Positions 7,628 to 16,589 of a stretch of DNA of 64,000 bases are shown here, one piece after another (within the stretch, counting starts at the first letter, position 1; each line of letters starts with the position of its first letter). The notes under the pieces are model-generated. The model searched no databases and was not told where the DNA came from. It worked only from the letters and a program-made list of their open reading frames with translations. The stretch is from CAZJVD01 sp964549505 (GTDB lineage: Bacteria; Bdellovibrionota; UBA1018; CAZJVD01): positions 133,076 to 197,075 of the forward strand of contig CAZJVD010000004.1 in assembly GCA_964549505.1 (NCBI GenBank). The letters are read 5' to 3'. The position numbers and the translations under genes are program-made.

Positions 7628-9355
7628 ATGCCTGCACCATCGACCCCAAAGTCTGGGTCTGAGAAACGCTCAACTGCCTTAGTTTGGGTCGCGACGCTCG
7701 GTGGAAACCTCATTCTCTTCGGTTTGTATTTTTTCTCAGCCCGATGGGGCTTGACCCTGGGACCAGCTGCTGGATTTGCGACGTTTGTTTGGCCACCGAC
7801 CGGCATCGCACTTGCGGCCCTCTTCACGTTTGGCTTTCGGCTCTGGCCGGGAGTTTTCGCTGGCGCCTACCTGATCAATTGGATGACGGGCGCGCCGGAG
7901 TTCGTCGCCGTCGGGATCGCCTTTGGAAACACGCTCGAAGCGGTCTGCGGGGCGACGCTCCTGTTGCGTGTGGGTTTTGATCCGTCGATGCGTCGTCTGC
8001 GCGATGTCTTGGGTCTCGTATTTTTAGCGGCGCTTGGAAGCACGTTACTGAGTGCCAGCATCGGTGTGATCAGTCTCCTGGGTGGCGGCCTTGTTGACGT
8101 CACCGAATTGGGTCGAACGTGGCTCACGTGGTGGTTGGGGGATGTTGGCGGTAACTTGATTGTCGCGCCCTTTCTCATGGTGTGGATGGCGCGACCCTTT
8201 GTCCGTGACGATCCGATGTTTCGGGAGCCGCGGCGCCTGCTCGAGGCCGTCGGAATGGTTTTGCTTTTCACAGGCGGTTGCTTCTTTATCTTTACTGATT
8301 TTCCCAATTGGTCTCTGGGTTCCGAGCCATTGTTTGCCCGCACTTTTCTTGTTTTTCCAATGTTAACCGTGGTTGCTTTTCGTCTCGGAACGCTTGGGAC
8401 GGCCACCGCAACGCTCATTGTTGCTGCCGTTAATGTATGGGCGATCTCGACAGGCCATCATCGTTACTTTAGTGGAACCCTCTATATGAGTTTGCTCGAA
8501 ACGCAGATTTTTCTAGCGGTATTGGCGGGCAGCAAGCTCACCCTCGCCGCGGCGCTCTCGGAGAGATCGCGACATTTCTTGGATGCGCAACGAGCGATCC
8601 AAATGCGTGACGAATTTCTGTCAATCGCTTCGCACGAGTTGCGTACACCCCTGACATCGCTTTCTCTTCAGTTTCAGCTGTTTAATCGCGCTCTCAAGGC
8701 ACAGGTCGCGAGCCGACCTTTGCAGAGTCAGGACGTTGTGCCTATTCCGTTGCGTACGGCGCTGGCTGTGTCGTCGGGAGAGAAACAGATTCAGAGGTTT
8801 TCCAGTCTCCTCGAGAAGCTCTTTGATCTCACGCGTTTTCAGACGGGGAAGTTTCAGTTGAACGAAGAAGTGTTGGATCTCAAGACGCTTATTTCTGAAG
8901 TGATTCAACGCTTTCAGGTGGATGCGGCTCAAAAGGGTATTTCGATAGGGTTGCGGGCCGACGCACCTCTGGTCGGAACCTGGGATCGACTTCGAATCGA
9001 ACAGGTCGCAAGCAACCTGATCTCCAACGCGATCAAGTACGGAGAAGGGAAGCCTGTTTTCGTATCGCTTTCTCGCGATCCACTCCGACGGCAAGCACGG
9101 ATTACGGTTCGAGATAATGGACTGGGTATTCCGCAGGGTCAGCAGTCACGCATTTTTGAACGATTCGAACGTGGCGATGCATCGGCGCAGAAAATTGCCG
9201 GTTTGGGTTTAGGTCTCTACATCTGTCGTCAGATTGTTCGGGCCCACGGCGGTTCGATTTCGGTCGAGAGCGAGCCCGGAAAGGGCTCCGAGTTCACGGT
9301 TGTTCTTCCGGTCGGATCCGGCAAAGTGGTCGAGCGCCCCGATCGAGTTTCCTGA
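7628..9355 (+). CDS. MASE1-domain sensor histidine kinase
   Basis: 575 residues. Residues about 20-310 contain many hydrophobic helices and match the MASE1 integral membrane sensor (FVWPPTGIALAALF, WPGVFAGAYLIN, WWLGDVGGNLIVAP). The kinase core follows: an H box with phospho-acceptor His336 in SHELRTPLTSL, an N box NLISNAIKYGEG, G1 DNGLGIP and G2 GLGLGLYICRQIV. No receiver domain is attached and no response regulator gene is adjacent, so it is an orphan kinase whose signal and partner cannot be read from here. Confidence 0.9.
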   Translation: MPAPSTPKSGSEKRSTALVWVATLGGNLILFGLYFFSARWGLTLGPAAGFATFVWPPTGIALAALFTFGFRLWPGVFAGAYLINWMTGAPEFVAVGIAFGNTLEAVCGATLLLRVGFDPSMRRLRDVLGLVFLAALGSTLLSASIGVISLLGGGLVDVTELGRTWLTWWLGDVGGNLIVAPFLMVWMARPFVRDDPMFREPRRLLEAVGMVLLFTGGCFFIFTDFPNWSLGSEPLFARTFLVFPMLTVVAFRLGTLGTATATLIVAAVNVWAISTGHHRYFSGTLYMSLLETQIFLAVLAGSKLTLAAALSERSRHFLDAQRAIQMRDEFLSIASHELRTPLTSLSLQFQLFNRALKAQVASRPLQSQDVVPIPLRTALAVSSGEKQIQRFSSLLEKLFDLTRFQTGKFQLNEEVLDLKTLISEVIQRFQVDAAQKGISIGLRADAPLVGTWDRLRIEQVASNLISNAIKYGEGKPVFVSLSRDPLRRQARITVRDNGLGIPQGQQSRIFERFERGDASAQKIAGLGLGLYICRQIVRAHGGSISVESEPGKGSEFTVVLPVGSGKVVERPDRVS

Positions 9356-9522
9356 AACCGTAATGAAATTAAACGGTCCCCTCTCGAGGCTGTGTCGAGC
9401 CGGAACCATGTCGAAGTTTATCCATTTTTCATGGCCTGCGTCAGCGTTACACTGAGCTTCGTAACTGAAATTTTCTCCGCCTGTTGAACGTAGGTGGATC
9501 TGTTCTGTAGGAGAAAACGGTC

Positions 9523-11166
9523 ATGCAAAATTTGGTTGGGGAACACGTGCATTTGCGCAGACGCGCGTTGCAGAGTTCGTATGTTTTATCGGTGTTGATA
9601 CCGGTGCTGTTTTCAGTGCCAGTCGCTTCTGCTGAGGACGCGATGTTTCGGACGATTCGTGCCGGGGGACACTCCAACGAAGACTCGAACGGATCGCCTC
9701 CGTCTCTTTCGGAGGAAACCATGCCGCAGACCATGGGCTCGGTTCAGGTCCCGGAGCGTGGCGCCCCTGTTCCTGTTCCCACGTTCTTGCAGTTCGCTCC
9801 TTCTTCCATACAGTCATCGCAGTCCTCGTTTCCGGTGCTACCTCCGTCTTCCGGGTCGTCCTCGTCCTCCTCAATGATGGCCGGTACCAGCACAACCCCC
9901 ATTCTTCTCAATGGCGAGAGCCATGAACCGGACATCGGTATCGGTGCGAACGGTCGCTACTTTGTCGCTTTTTCGACCAAGGCCACGAACCTTCATCTTT
10001 CGGATCTGAACACGAAGTACGATGTCTATCGGTGGGATGTCAGTAACTTCATCTTTGATCTGATGAGTTTCAATAGCAGCTTTATAGCTTCGAACGGCGA
10101 TTCGTTCAGTCCCCGTATTACGACCGATGGTAGTCGTTCGTCCTTTTACAATTATTCGACCGATCTGCTGAATAACGGCACGACGACTCCCGATTCGTTT
10201 CTTTGGGATTCCGCGTTTGGTGGGAGCGTCACGCAAGTTTCGATGACTCCCAATCAGATGCAACCCACGGGATCGAGTACGTTTGCGGATATCGATCCGA
10301 GCGGTCGTTACACGATCTACGACACAACAGCTCTTTCGACGATTGTTCCGCCTGCTACGGGATCCGGTTTCGTGATGTACGACGCTCAACTGGGAACGAA
10401 CACACTCCTAACGCCCGGCTTTGGTGGGTACATTTCATCGTCGAATGGGGCCGCGAACGTGGCTTTTGATGACCGCTACCGAATCAACGGTTGCTCAACG
10501 TCGCCGCCGTATTTCACATTTCCGCAAGTCTATCTCTTGAATCGCAGCACGGGCGTGATCACATTCGTGAGCCGGCCAGCAGGCGGCGGTTGCCCAACTT
10601 ACTTTGCACAGAAGCCTTCGATTTCGTCGGATGGTGTGTGGCTTGTGTTCGAAAGCGGTTCGATGAACCTCATCGCTGGCGACACCAACGGCAAAGTCGA
10701 TATCTTCTTGTACAACACCGTGACGGCTCAACTCACGATGTTGGCTGTTCCTGCGATTGGAGGGGGCCAGCTCAACGGCCACTCGACAAACCCGTCGATT
10801 TCTCCGGACGGTCGTTACATCGCGTTTGAAAGCCAAGCTTCGAACATCGTCTCTCAAAACCTCATGGGGTTTGCGAACATCTATCTCTTTGATCGGCTCA
10901 CGAATCAGGTGCGCCTCGTTTCACAAGCGGCTTACAACCCACCAACGAACAGTGTGAGCGTCAATCCCGAAGTCATGTACAACGCCGTGACACAAGAATG
11001 TGCCGTGACTTACGAGAGTCCTGCGACGAATCTCGTGCAGGGTCCTCAAAATGGTCTTAGCCAGATCTACATGACCTTTCTGCCGTGCGGACCGCCGTAC
11101 GTCGTGATGCCAAGGCCCGCTGGTCCTACCAGTGCATTTTCCGGCGTCATTCAGGCGGGGCCGTAG
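9523..11166 (+). CDS. Exported TolB-like (PD40) beta-propeller protein
   Basis: 547 residues; TAGGAGA lies well placed before the ATG. A long basic N-region and hydrophobic core end in VASA before EDAMF, a signal peptide. After a Ser/Pro-rich linker (residues about 70-130), repeated blades carry the PD40/TolB-like signature: NGRYFVAFSTKA, SDGVWLVFESGS, PDGRYIAFESQASN, each followed by an aspartate-rich turn and a strand such as IYLFDRLTNQVRLVS. A beta-propeller in the periplasm or on the surface is expected, probably as a scaffold. The lipoprotein that follows has NHL-type repeats, so the two form a likely pair of exported propellers. Confidence 0.8.
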   Translation: MQNLVGEHVHLRRRALQSSYVLSVLIPVLFSVPVASAEDAMFRTIRAGGHSNEDSNGSPPSLSEETMPQTMGSVQVPERGAPVPVPTFLQFAPSSIQSSQSSFPVLPPSSGSSSSSSMMAGTSTTPILLNGESHEPDIGIGANGRYFVAFSTKATNLHLSDLNTKYDVYRWDVSNFIFDLMSFNSSFIASNGDSFSPRITTDGSRSSFYNYSTDLLNNGTTTPDSFLWDSAFGGSVTQVSMTPNQMQPTGSSTFADIDPSGRYTIYDTTALSTIVPPATGSGFVMYDAQLGTNTLLTPGFGGYISSSNGAANVAFDDRYRINGCSTSPPYFTFPQVYLLNRSTGVITFVSRPAGGGCPTYFAQKPSISSDGVWLVFESGSMNLIAGDTNGKVDIFLYNTVTAQLTMLAVPAIGGGQLNGHSTNPSISPDGRYIAFESQASNIVSQNLMGFANIYLFDRLTNQVRLVSQAAYNPPTNSVSVNPEVMYNAVTQECAVTYESPATNLVQGPQNGLSQIYMTFLPCGPPYVVMPRPAGPTSAFSGVIQAGP

Positions 11167-11194
11167 AGTCATGAAACACCGAGGAGTTGATGAC

Positions 11195-13492
11195 GTGAAC
11201 GGTTTGAGGATCCTGGCTACATGTATAGGGTTGGCGATCGCGACAACCGGATGTTCCGAGAGTTTCAAAAAACTACTCGGACTGAGTTCCGCTCCCGATG
11301 CCATGTCCTTGCAAATGCCTTCGATCGCAGGCGCTACCGTCTTAGGTACCAGTTCGTCTGACGAAGTCACGAGTCGCACACGCGAGTTAACAAGTTCCAG
11401 CGAAGACTTCTCGGTGGCGGACGATCGGATTCTTGTCTCGGACGGTACAGGTAGTCGTGTTCAGGTGTTCTCGCGTGCATCCATTGACCAGCAAGATTAC
11501 CCGAAGCCGATCTACGTCATTGGTCAACCGCATCTCGAAGCTCGCGGGCAGACCGTTCCGGCCGATCTCCTGGGTGGCGACCTTGTCGGACCGAGTGCCG
11601 TGTTGGCATTACCCACCCACGATCTCGTCGTTCAGACCGTTCCTTCGCAGGCCGTGGGACTTCACGCTGTGCTGGGGGTCTACCCAAAAGACCATGGCAA
11701 CAAACCCCGTCCGCAGGCGCTCATTGAGCGCTTTTCCGTTCAAGGTGGTTCGCCGATCGAAGTGCGTCGCGTGACGGCCCTTAAGCAGATTGGTGACTAT
11801 GTTTACCTAGCGATTCGCAGCCTCACCAATCAGAAATCAGTTCTTCGTATCTCGCGCAGTGTTTTCGAAACCTTGGAAACCGAAGCGCCGACGTATGTTT
11901 CCGCTGAACTTGTATCGCTGTTGACGGGTGCAGATGTGGTCGACGAGACGCGATCGATCGAAGTCGTTGGTACCGATCTCTGGATTGCAACGGGTGGACG
12001 TGTGTATGTCTATGATCTGAACGCATCGCCCGCCGCGAGTTACAAATCGACCTACGGATCGACCTGTACGCAAGGCGGTTTGATCACCCGGAGCACGCTT
12101 TGCGGTGCTAGTTCGCTGGCGGCGTACACTCCCGAAAGCGGCGGATCGTATGTTTTCATCGTCGATGAATTTGCTCATCGGGCGATGGCACGTGACAGCC
12201 TTGGAACTCCGAAAGCTATCTTTTTCCAGACCGATGTGAGCTCGAGCCAACCAAACGCCGGCGCCTCGCTCCCGCACGCTGATGGAGTGGCGAGTCCAAA
12301 AAAAGCTGAGATCCGTGGCTCAGCTCTCTTTGTTCACGACGCTGGAAATCGTCGCATCGTTAAGTACGCGTTCACGCCCGAGGGAAAACGGGCCGTAGCC
12401 GAGCGTGTGATCGGGCGTAAGAGTATGACCGACGGTGGTGTCGGTGACCGTCTTGGCGATCCACAGGGCGCAGTACTCTGCCTTCGCGCCGGGGCCGTTG
12501 GATCCACATTTTTTGTAGCGGACGCCGCCCATCACCGCGTTCTCGGCTATCATCTTGGTGAGTCCGGTCTTCCATCGAGCAATGGTCTTGCACCCGACTT
12601 GGTTCTTGGACAAGCGACGCTCGAAGAGAAGAGCCTCAATACCTTTTCGTCGCCCACACGTGTGGCCTGTTCTCTTGATGGTCGGAGTCTCTTTGTTCTC
12701 GCTCGCCCGGTTCAATCGGCAGCGTCTGATCCTACCGATGTCTACTTTTTTTCGGCAGGACCGTCGGGTTTCGTTTCGGGACAAGCGGTTGCTCACGCGT
12801 ACTCGCCGTCCGAAAGTGGCAGCATGTTTGAAAATCTCTTCAATCCATTTTTCGGTGATGACAAGATGACCGATATACGTTCGTACTCCAGTGCGTCTTC
12901 AAGTCTGTCGGGCCAATACCTTCTTGTTTTGTCACGCCAAGGAAAATTGGTTCGTTTCCCGATTACCCCTACTGGGCTTGCGGAAGATCAGGCCTGGATT
13001 ATTGTCGATGGAGCAACCGCTGGCGCCGCTTCGGGACAATCGCCGAGTGCCGGAAATGCGTTTGTCGTGGCGGGCGATCAGCTTCTCATCGCTCGAGACC
13101 TCACGCCGTCGGTCGAGGGTCGATACTTCGATGGTCATGTAATGGGCGCGGCGTCTCCTCTGGGGACGGCGTTTACAGACCCACAGTGTATGGGTCTCCC
13201 AGAAGACCAGACGACAGAGTTCTGCTTACGTGGTCCCAGTGCAGTGGCACTTACCGATTCGGTTTGGATTGCCGACACCGGTAACAATCGCGTTGGTCGT
13301 TACAAGATGGTGGATAAGACGCAGGGCGGACCCGTGTTTTTAGGTCAGGACAACGGTCAATCGGGGTTACCGAACAAAGGGACACAAGCATCGATTGACG
13401 GGCTGTCAGCTCCTTCGTTCGTCGGGGCGGATCTGTCGGCACTCTACGTTGTCGACTCCGGCAACAACCGCGTTCTTTTCTGGCAGCGGTAG
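11195..13492 (+). CDS. NHL-repeat lipoprotein
   Basis: 765 residues from a GTG at 11195, chosen because GAGGAG lies nine bases upstream and the result is a textbook lipoprotein signal (VNGLRILATCIGLAIATTGC, lipidation on the last Cys). An ATG at 11171 is an alternative. The body carries repeats typical of NHL six-bladed propellers, clearest near the C-terminus: VWIADTGNNRVGRY, LYVVDSGNNRVLFW, and FFVADAAHHRVLGYH. A membrane-attached scaffold is likely; no catalytic residues are evident. It starts 28 bases after the TolB-like gene, suggesting co-expression. Confidence 0.8.
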   Translation: MNGLRILATCIGLAIATTGCSESFKKLLGLSSAPDAMSLQMPSIAGATVLGTSSSDEVTSRTRELTSSSEDFSVADDRILVSDGTGSRVQVFSRASIDQQDYPKPIYVIGQPHLEARGQTVPADLLGGDLVGPSAVLALPTHDLVVQTVPSQAVGLHAVLGVYPKDHGNKPRPQALIERFSVQGGSPIEVRRVTALKQIGDYVYLAIRSLTNQKSVLRISRSVFETLETEAPTYVSAELVSLLTGADVVDETRSIEVVGTDLWIATGGRVYVYDLNASPAASYKSTYGSTCTQGGLITRSTLCGASSLAAYTPESGGSYVFIVDEFAHRAMARDSLGTPKAIFFQTDVSSSQPNAGASLPHADGVASPKKAEIRGSALFVHDAGNRRIVKYAFTPEGKRAVAERVIGRKSMTDGGVGDRLGDPQGAVLCLRAGAVGSTFFVADAAHHRVLGYHLGESGLPSSNGLAPDLVLGQATLEEKSLNTFSSPTRVACSLDGRSLFVLARPVQSAASDPTDVYFFSAGPSGFVSGQAVAHAYSPSESGSMFENLFNPFFGDDKMTDIRSYSSASSSLSGQYLLVLSRQGKLVRFPITPTGLAEDQAWIIVDGATAGAASGQSPSAGNAFVVAGDQLLIARDLTPSVEGRYFDGHVMGAASPLGTAFTDPQCMGLPEDQTTEFCLRGPSAVALTDSVWIADTGNNRVGRYKMVDKTQGGPVFLGQDNGQSGLPNKGTQASIDGLSAPSFVGADLSALYVVDSGNNRVLFWQR

Positions 13493-13550
13493 CGTTCACC
13501 CGGACCCGTCTTACTATTTCCGAGCAAAACGGCTACAAGACGATAACAAG

Positions 13551-14753
13551 ATGATGACAACGGCGGATGTTCTTGTGCTGGGTGCCGGTGGTGCTGGTCT
13601 CATGTGTGCGACCGAGGCAGCCAAGCGGGGTCGATCGGTGATCGTGCTGGATCATACCGCGAAGATCGGCGGCAAAATTCTGATCTCGGGCGGCGGACGC
13701 TGCAACTTCACGAACGTCGGTGCTAGTTCGGTAAACTACGTTTCCAATAACCCGCACTTCTGTAAGTCCGCGTTGGCACGGTACGGCCCCGAGGATTTCA
13801 TCGAGCTTGTTAAAAAGCATCGAATCCCTTTTCACGAAAAGAAACTCGGTCAGCTGTTTTGCGATCGATCCGCTCGCGACATCGTGACGCTTCTCGAAGT
13901 CGAGGCTGCTGAGGCAGGCGTGGCCGTTCGTTTAGGGCAGAAGATTGTCGAGGTAAACTGTGAGGAGACGGGTGAGTTTCGGTTCTCAGTGCGAACGGAT
14001 GCCGGTCGTTTTCAGTCCAAGAGTCTGGTCCTAGCAACCGGCGGACTCTCGATACCAAAACTAGGAGCCACAGGGTTTGGATACGATCTCGCACGAAAAT
14101 TTGGCCATGCCATTGTTGAAACAGCCCCCGCACTCGACGGGTTTGTCTTATCGGGTGCCGAGCAGACGGCGTTCGCGGCGGTTTCGGGAGTGTCCGCAGA
14201 CTGTTCCATGCAAGCCGGAGGTGTTTCGTTTCGGGAGAACGTGTTGATCACGCATTCGGGACTGAGCGGACCCGCTTCGTTGCAGGCTTCGCTTTACTGG
14301 AGAACGGGTGCGGATGTTCTTATCGATTGGTTACCGGACAGGCACGAGAGTGGTTTTCTTGTTCAGCGAAAGTCTCGACAAGAAAAAACACTTCTTTCAA
14401 ATGTCTTGGCAGCATGGTTACCAAAGAGTCTTACAACCGTTTTGCTGGCGAGAGCACTGGGGCCGGATCGATCCGATGGTCCTATCTTAGAATTTTCTGA
14501 TCGAACATTAACGGATCTCGAAAATCGCCTGCATCGCTGGAGTTTTCGACCTGAGAAGACGGTCGGTTACTCAAAGGCCGAAGTCACGCGCGGTGGCGTC
14601 GATACGAACGAGCTTTCGAGTCAAACGATGGAGTCGAAGCGCGTGCGCGGACTTTACTTTATCGGCGAAGTGATGGACGTCACAGGTTGGTTGGGTGGTT
14701 ATAATTTTCAGTGGGCGTGGGCTTCTGGATTTGCAGCGGGCCAAAGTGTGTAG
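13551..14753 (+). CDS. BaiN/HI0933-family FAD flavoprotein
   Basis: 400 residues from MMTTADVLVLGAGGAG. The N-terminal dinucleotide motif GAGGAGLM, the second conserved segment KIGGKILISGGGRCNFTN, and the C-terminal GLYFIGEVMDVTGWLGGYNFQWAWASG match the HI0933/YhiN/BaiN flavoprotein family (NAD(P)/FAD-dependent oxidoreductase). FAD binding is secure; the physiological substrate is unknown for most members. An open frame extends further upstream into the lipoprotein gene, but the family starts only a few residues before the GxGxxG motif. Confidence 0.88.
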   Translation: MMTTADVLVLGAGGAGLMCATEAAKRGRSVIVLDHTAKIGGKILISGGGRCNFTNVGASSVNYVSNNPHFCKSALARYGPEDFIELVKKHRIPFHEKKLGQLFCDRSARDIVTLLEVEAAEAGVAVRLGQKIVEVNCEETGEFRFSVRTDAGRFQSKSLVLATGGLSIPKLGATGFGYDLARKFGHAIVETAPALDGFVLSGAEQTAFAAVSGVSADCSMQAGGVSFRENVLITHSGLSGPASLQASLYWRTGADVLIDWLPDRHESGFLVQRKSRQEKTLLSNVLAAWLPKSLTTVLLARALGPDRSDGPILEFSDRTLTDLENRLHRWSFRPEKTVGYSKAEVTRGGVDTNELSSQTMESKRVRGLYFIGEVMDVTGWLGGYNFQWAWASGFAAGQSV

Positions 14754-14763
14754 AGTCTCGCGC

Positions 14764-15867
14764 TTAGAGCTTGAACCCTTTACCGACGTTTACGGTGTAG
14801 AGCTTCCAATGTGGCCAGGTGTGATAGGACTTCAGAGCCCAGAGTTTCACAACATAAGTCCCGGTCGCAGCGGAGTAGTCGACTTTGAACGAATAAGGGG
14901 CTGTTCCACCCAAGTGTCCAAGGAAGGAATAATTGTTCGAAAGCTGCGAAGGTGTCGGTGGCGCGTAGTACGTGGCTCCATCCGGACGAACCGTCACGGT
15001 TCCCTTGAACTCCCCGTTGTGCTGTCCTCCAGACGGTAACTTACCGACGACCATGAGCGAGCCATTGGGTGTGACCGTTGTTTCGAACAGCCACTTCTTG
15101 GGCGTGAGCATCGTTTGAAAGTCGCTCAAAAATCCTGCTTGCGTGACAGCTTGGAGCACGCTTCCGTCGCAGTTGATGCCCAGCGAAGCGGGTTCTCGGT
15201 AGGCAACGAAGTTTGGATTGGTCACGACCGGTTTCCAAAAAACTCCGGTAGGCGAAGGTGGCGGTCCTGACATATCGAAAACGCAAGTAGGCCCCGTCGG
15301 ACCAGCTGCGCCACCGCAGGCTGTGATCTGGCCTAAACCCGCGTCGTAGTCGACAAAGAAGTCGATTGTTTTCGTGACCACCGGAGGGCCGCCGTAGAGG
15401 TTCGGCTTACCGGATGCTGTCACGTAGTCTTGCGTAGCTGTGATCGTGAGGTGGGCCGGAAACGTTATCCCTGCTGTCGGTACCATCGGAGCATCGAAGG
15501 ACAGGTCCACGGCTGTGACCTGAGCTCCGCCGTTCAAGATGACCGCGCCTGGCTGCAAGAGCAATCCTGGCATCAGAAACTTCACCGGCGTAATCGGCGG
15601 CGCGTTCGGATTTGGAATACTGATAGGAGTTCCCGTGAGTCCCGTAGCAGCGCACGTACTCGGAGAACTGGTGATCTGTTGTGCGATCGATGTGAGATTA
15701 CTGAAACCGCTTTGGGTTGCGATGCTGTGTTGAAAAAGTGATTGCTGGTTGACCATCGTGGCCCAGATGCCGGCGACAACGGCGAGCCCCGCAAGTGTGA
15801 CGAACACTTCGATAAGCGAAAAACCAGCTTGAGCCGAAGCTGACTTGGAGTGACCCCAAATCGTCAT
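14764..15867 (-). CDS. Type IV prepilin-like protein
   Basis: 367 residues. The N-terminus MTIWGHSKSASAQAG then FSLIEVFVTLAGLAVVAG is a class III (type IV pilin) signal: cleavage after Gly, mature N-terminal Phe, Glu at position 5, and a long hydrophobic helix. At over 350 residues it is far longer than a major pilin and probably a minor pilin or a type II secretion pseudopilin. The C-terminal part is Gly/Pro/Thr-rich and beta-like. It stands alone, convergent with the flavoprotein gene, with no other pilus genes nearby. Confidence 0.8.
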   Translation of the reverse strand: MTIWGHSKSASAQAGFSLIEVFVTLAGLAVVAGIWATMVNQQSLFQHSIATQSGFSNLTSIAQQITSSPSTCAATGLTGTPISIPNPNAPPITPVKFLMPGLLLQPGAVILNGGAQVTAVDLSFDAPMVPTAGITFPAHLTITATQDYVTASGKPNLYGGPPVVTKTIDFFVDYDAGLGQITACGGAAGPTGPTCVFDMSGPPPSPTGVFWKPVVTNPNFVAYREPASLGINCDGSVLQAVTQAGFLSDFQTMLTPKKWLFETTVTPNGSLMVVGKLPSGGQHNGEFKGTVTVRPDGATYYAPPTPSQLSNNYSFLGHLGGTAPYSFKVDYSAATGTYVVKLWALKSYHTWPHWKLYTVNVGKGFKL

Positions 15868-16025
15868 GTATTTCCCCCGATAAATCCCAATTCAGAATAA
15901 GAACGATGCAAAAAAGGTGCGCTACGAATGGAGGCCGAAAAACCCTCGGAATAATCAGTCTGTGTCACGCATGACTCTGTTTTCCCACTCGACAGCAGAG
16001 CGCGTTTCGGTCCATTGTGTTGACG

Positions 16026-16589
16026 ATGCGCTACAACCCTCTGGCTGGCCTTATGGCAGCGTTTGGACTACTGTTCGGCCCCATGACAGCGACAAGCAAG
16101 CCGGCAGCCGCCCTCTACAGTTTTAAAGTGAAAACCATCACAGGCGAAGAGACGACCCTCGAGCCCTTTCGAGGTAAGGTTCTTCTGATTGTGAACGTTG
16201 CTAGCCGTTGCGGTTACACACCTCAGTATGAGGGACTTGAAAAACTGCAGAAGGAGCTTGGACCGCGTGGTTTTGCGGTTCTGGGTTTTCCATGCAACCA
16301 GTTCGGCGCTCAAGAGCCAGGAAGCGAAGCTGAGATCAAAGGGTTCTGCGAGCGGACCTTCAAAGTAACGTTTCCGATGTTTTCGAAGATCGATGTGAAC
16401 GGTGGCGATGCTCATCCCCTGTATGAGTTTCTTAAGAAGGAGAAAAAGGGGATTTTAGGTACCCAAGCGATCAAGTGGAATTTCACAAAATTTCTGATCG
16501 CAAAAGACGGCGCTGTCGTCGATCGTTACGCGCCCCAAGACAAGCCCGAAGACCTGCGCGCGAAGATCGAAGCCGAACTCAATCGTTGA
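16026..16589 (+). CDS. Exported glutathione peroxidase-family protein
   Basis: 187 residues from the ATG at 16026 (a GTG at 16017 is possible). Signals of the GPx thioredoxin fold: peroxidatic Cys in NVASRCGYTPQY, the Gln in PCNQFGAQEPG, and the Trp in KWNFTKFLI. The catalytic residue is Cys, not selenocysteine, so thioredoxin-type reductants are likely. An N-terminal hydrophobic stretch ending near AAA suggests export, which is less usual than the cytoplasmic form. Role: reduction of hydroperoxides. Its 3' end overlaps the convergent helicase gene by 11 bases. Confidence 0.88.
   Translation: MRYNPLAGLMAAFGLLFGPMTATSKPAAALYSFKVKTITGEETTLEPFRGKVLLIVNVASRCGYTPQYEGLEKLQKELGPRGFAVLGFPCNQFGAQEPGSEAEIKGFCERTFKVTFPMFSKIDVNGGDAHPLYEFLKKEKKGILGTQAIKWNFTKFLIAKDGAVVDRYAPQDKPEDLRAKIEAELNR

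Noticed and set aside
7867..8418. Long open frame on the minus strand inside the histidine kinase gene
   Set aside because: Basic, low-complexity translation without a ribosome binding site; it is the antisense shadow of a well supported kinase.
12320..12796. 158-codon minus-strand frame inside the NHL lipoprotein gene
   Set aside because: No protein-like pattern, no start signal, lies fully within a strong gene.
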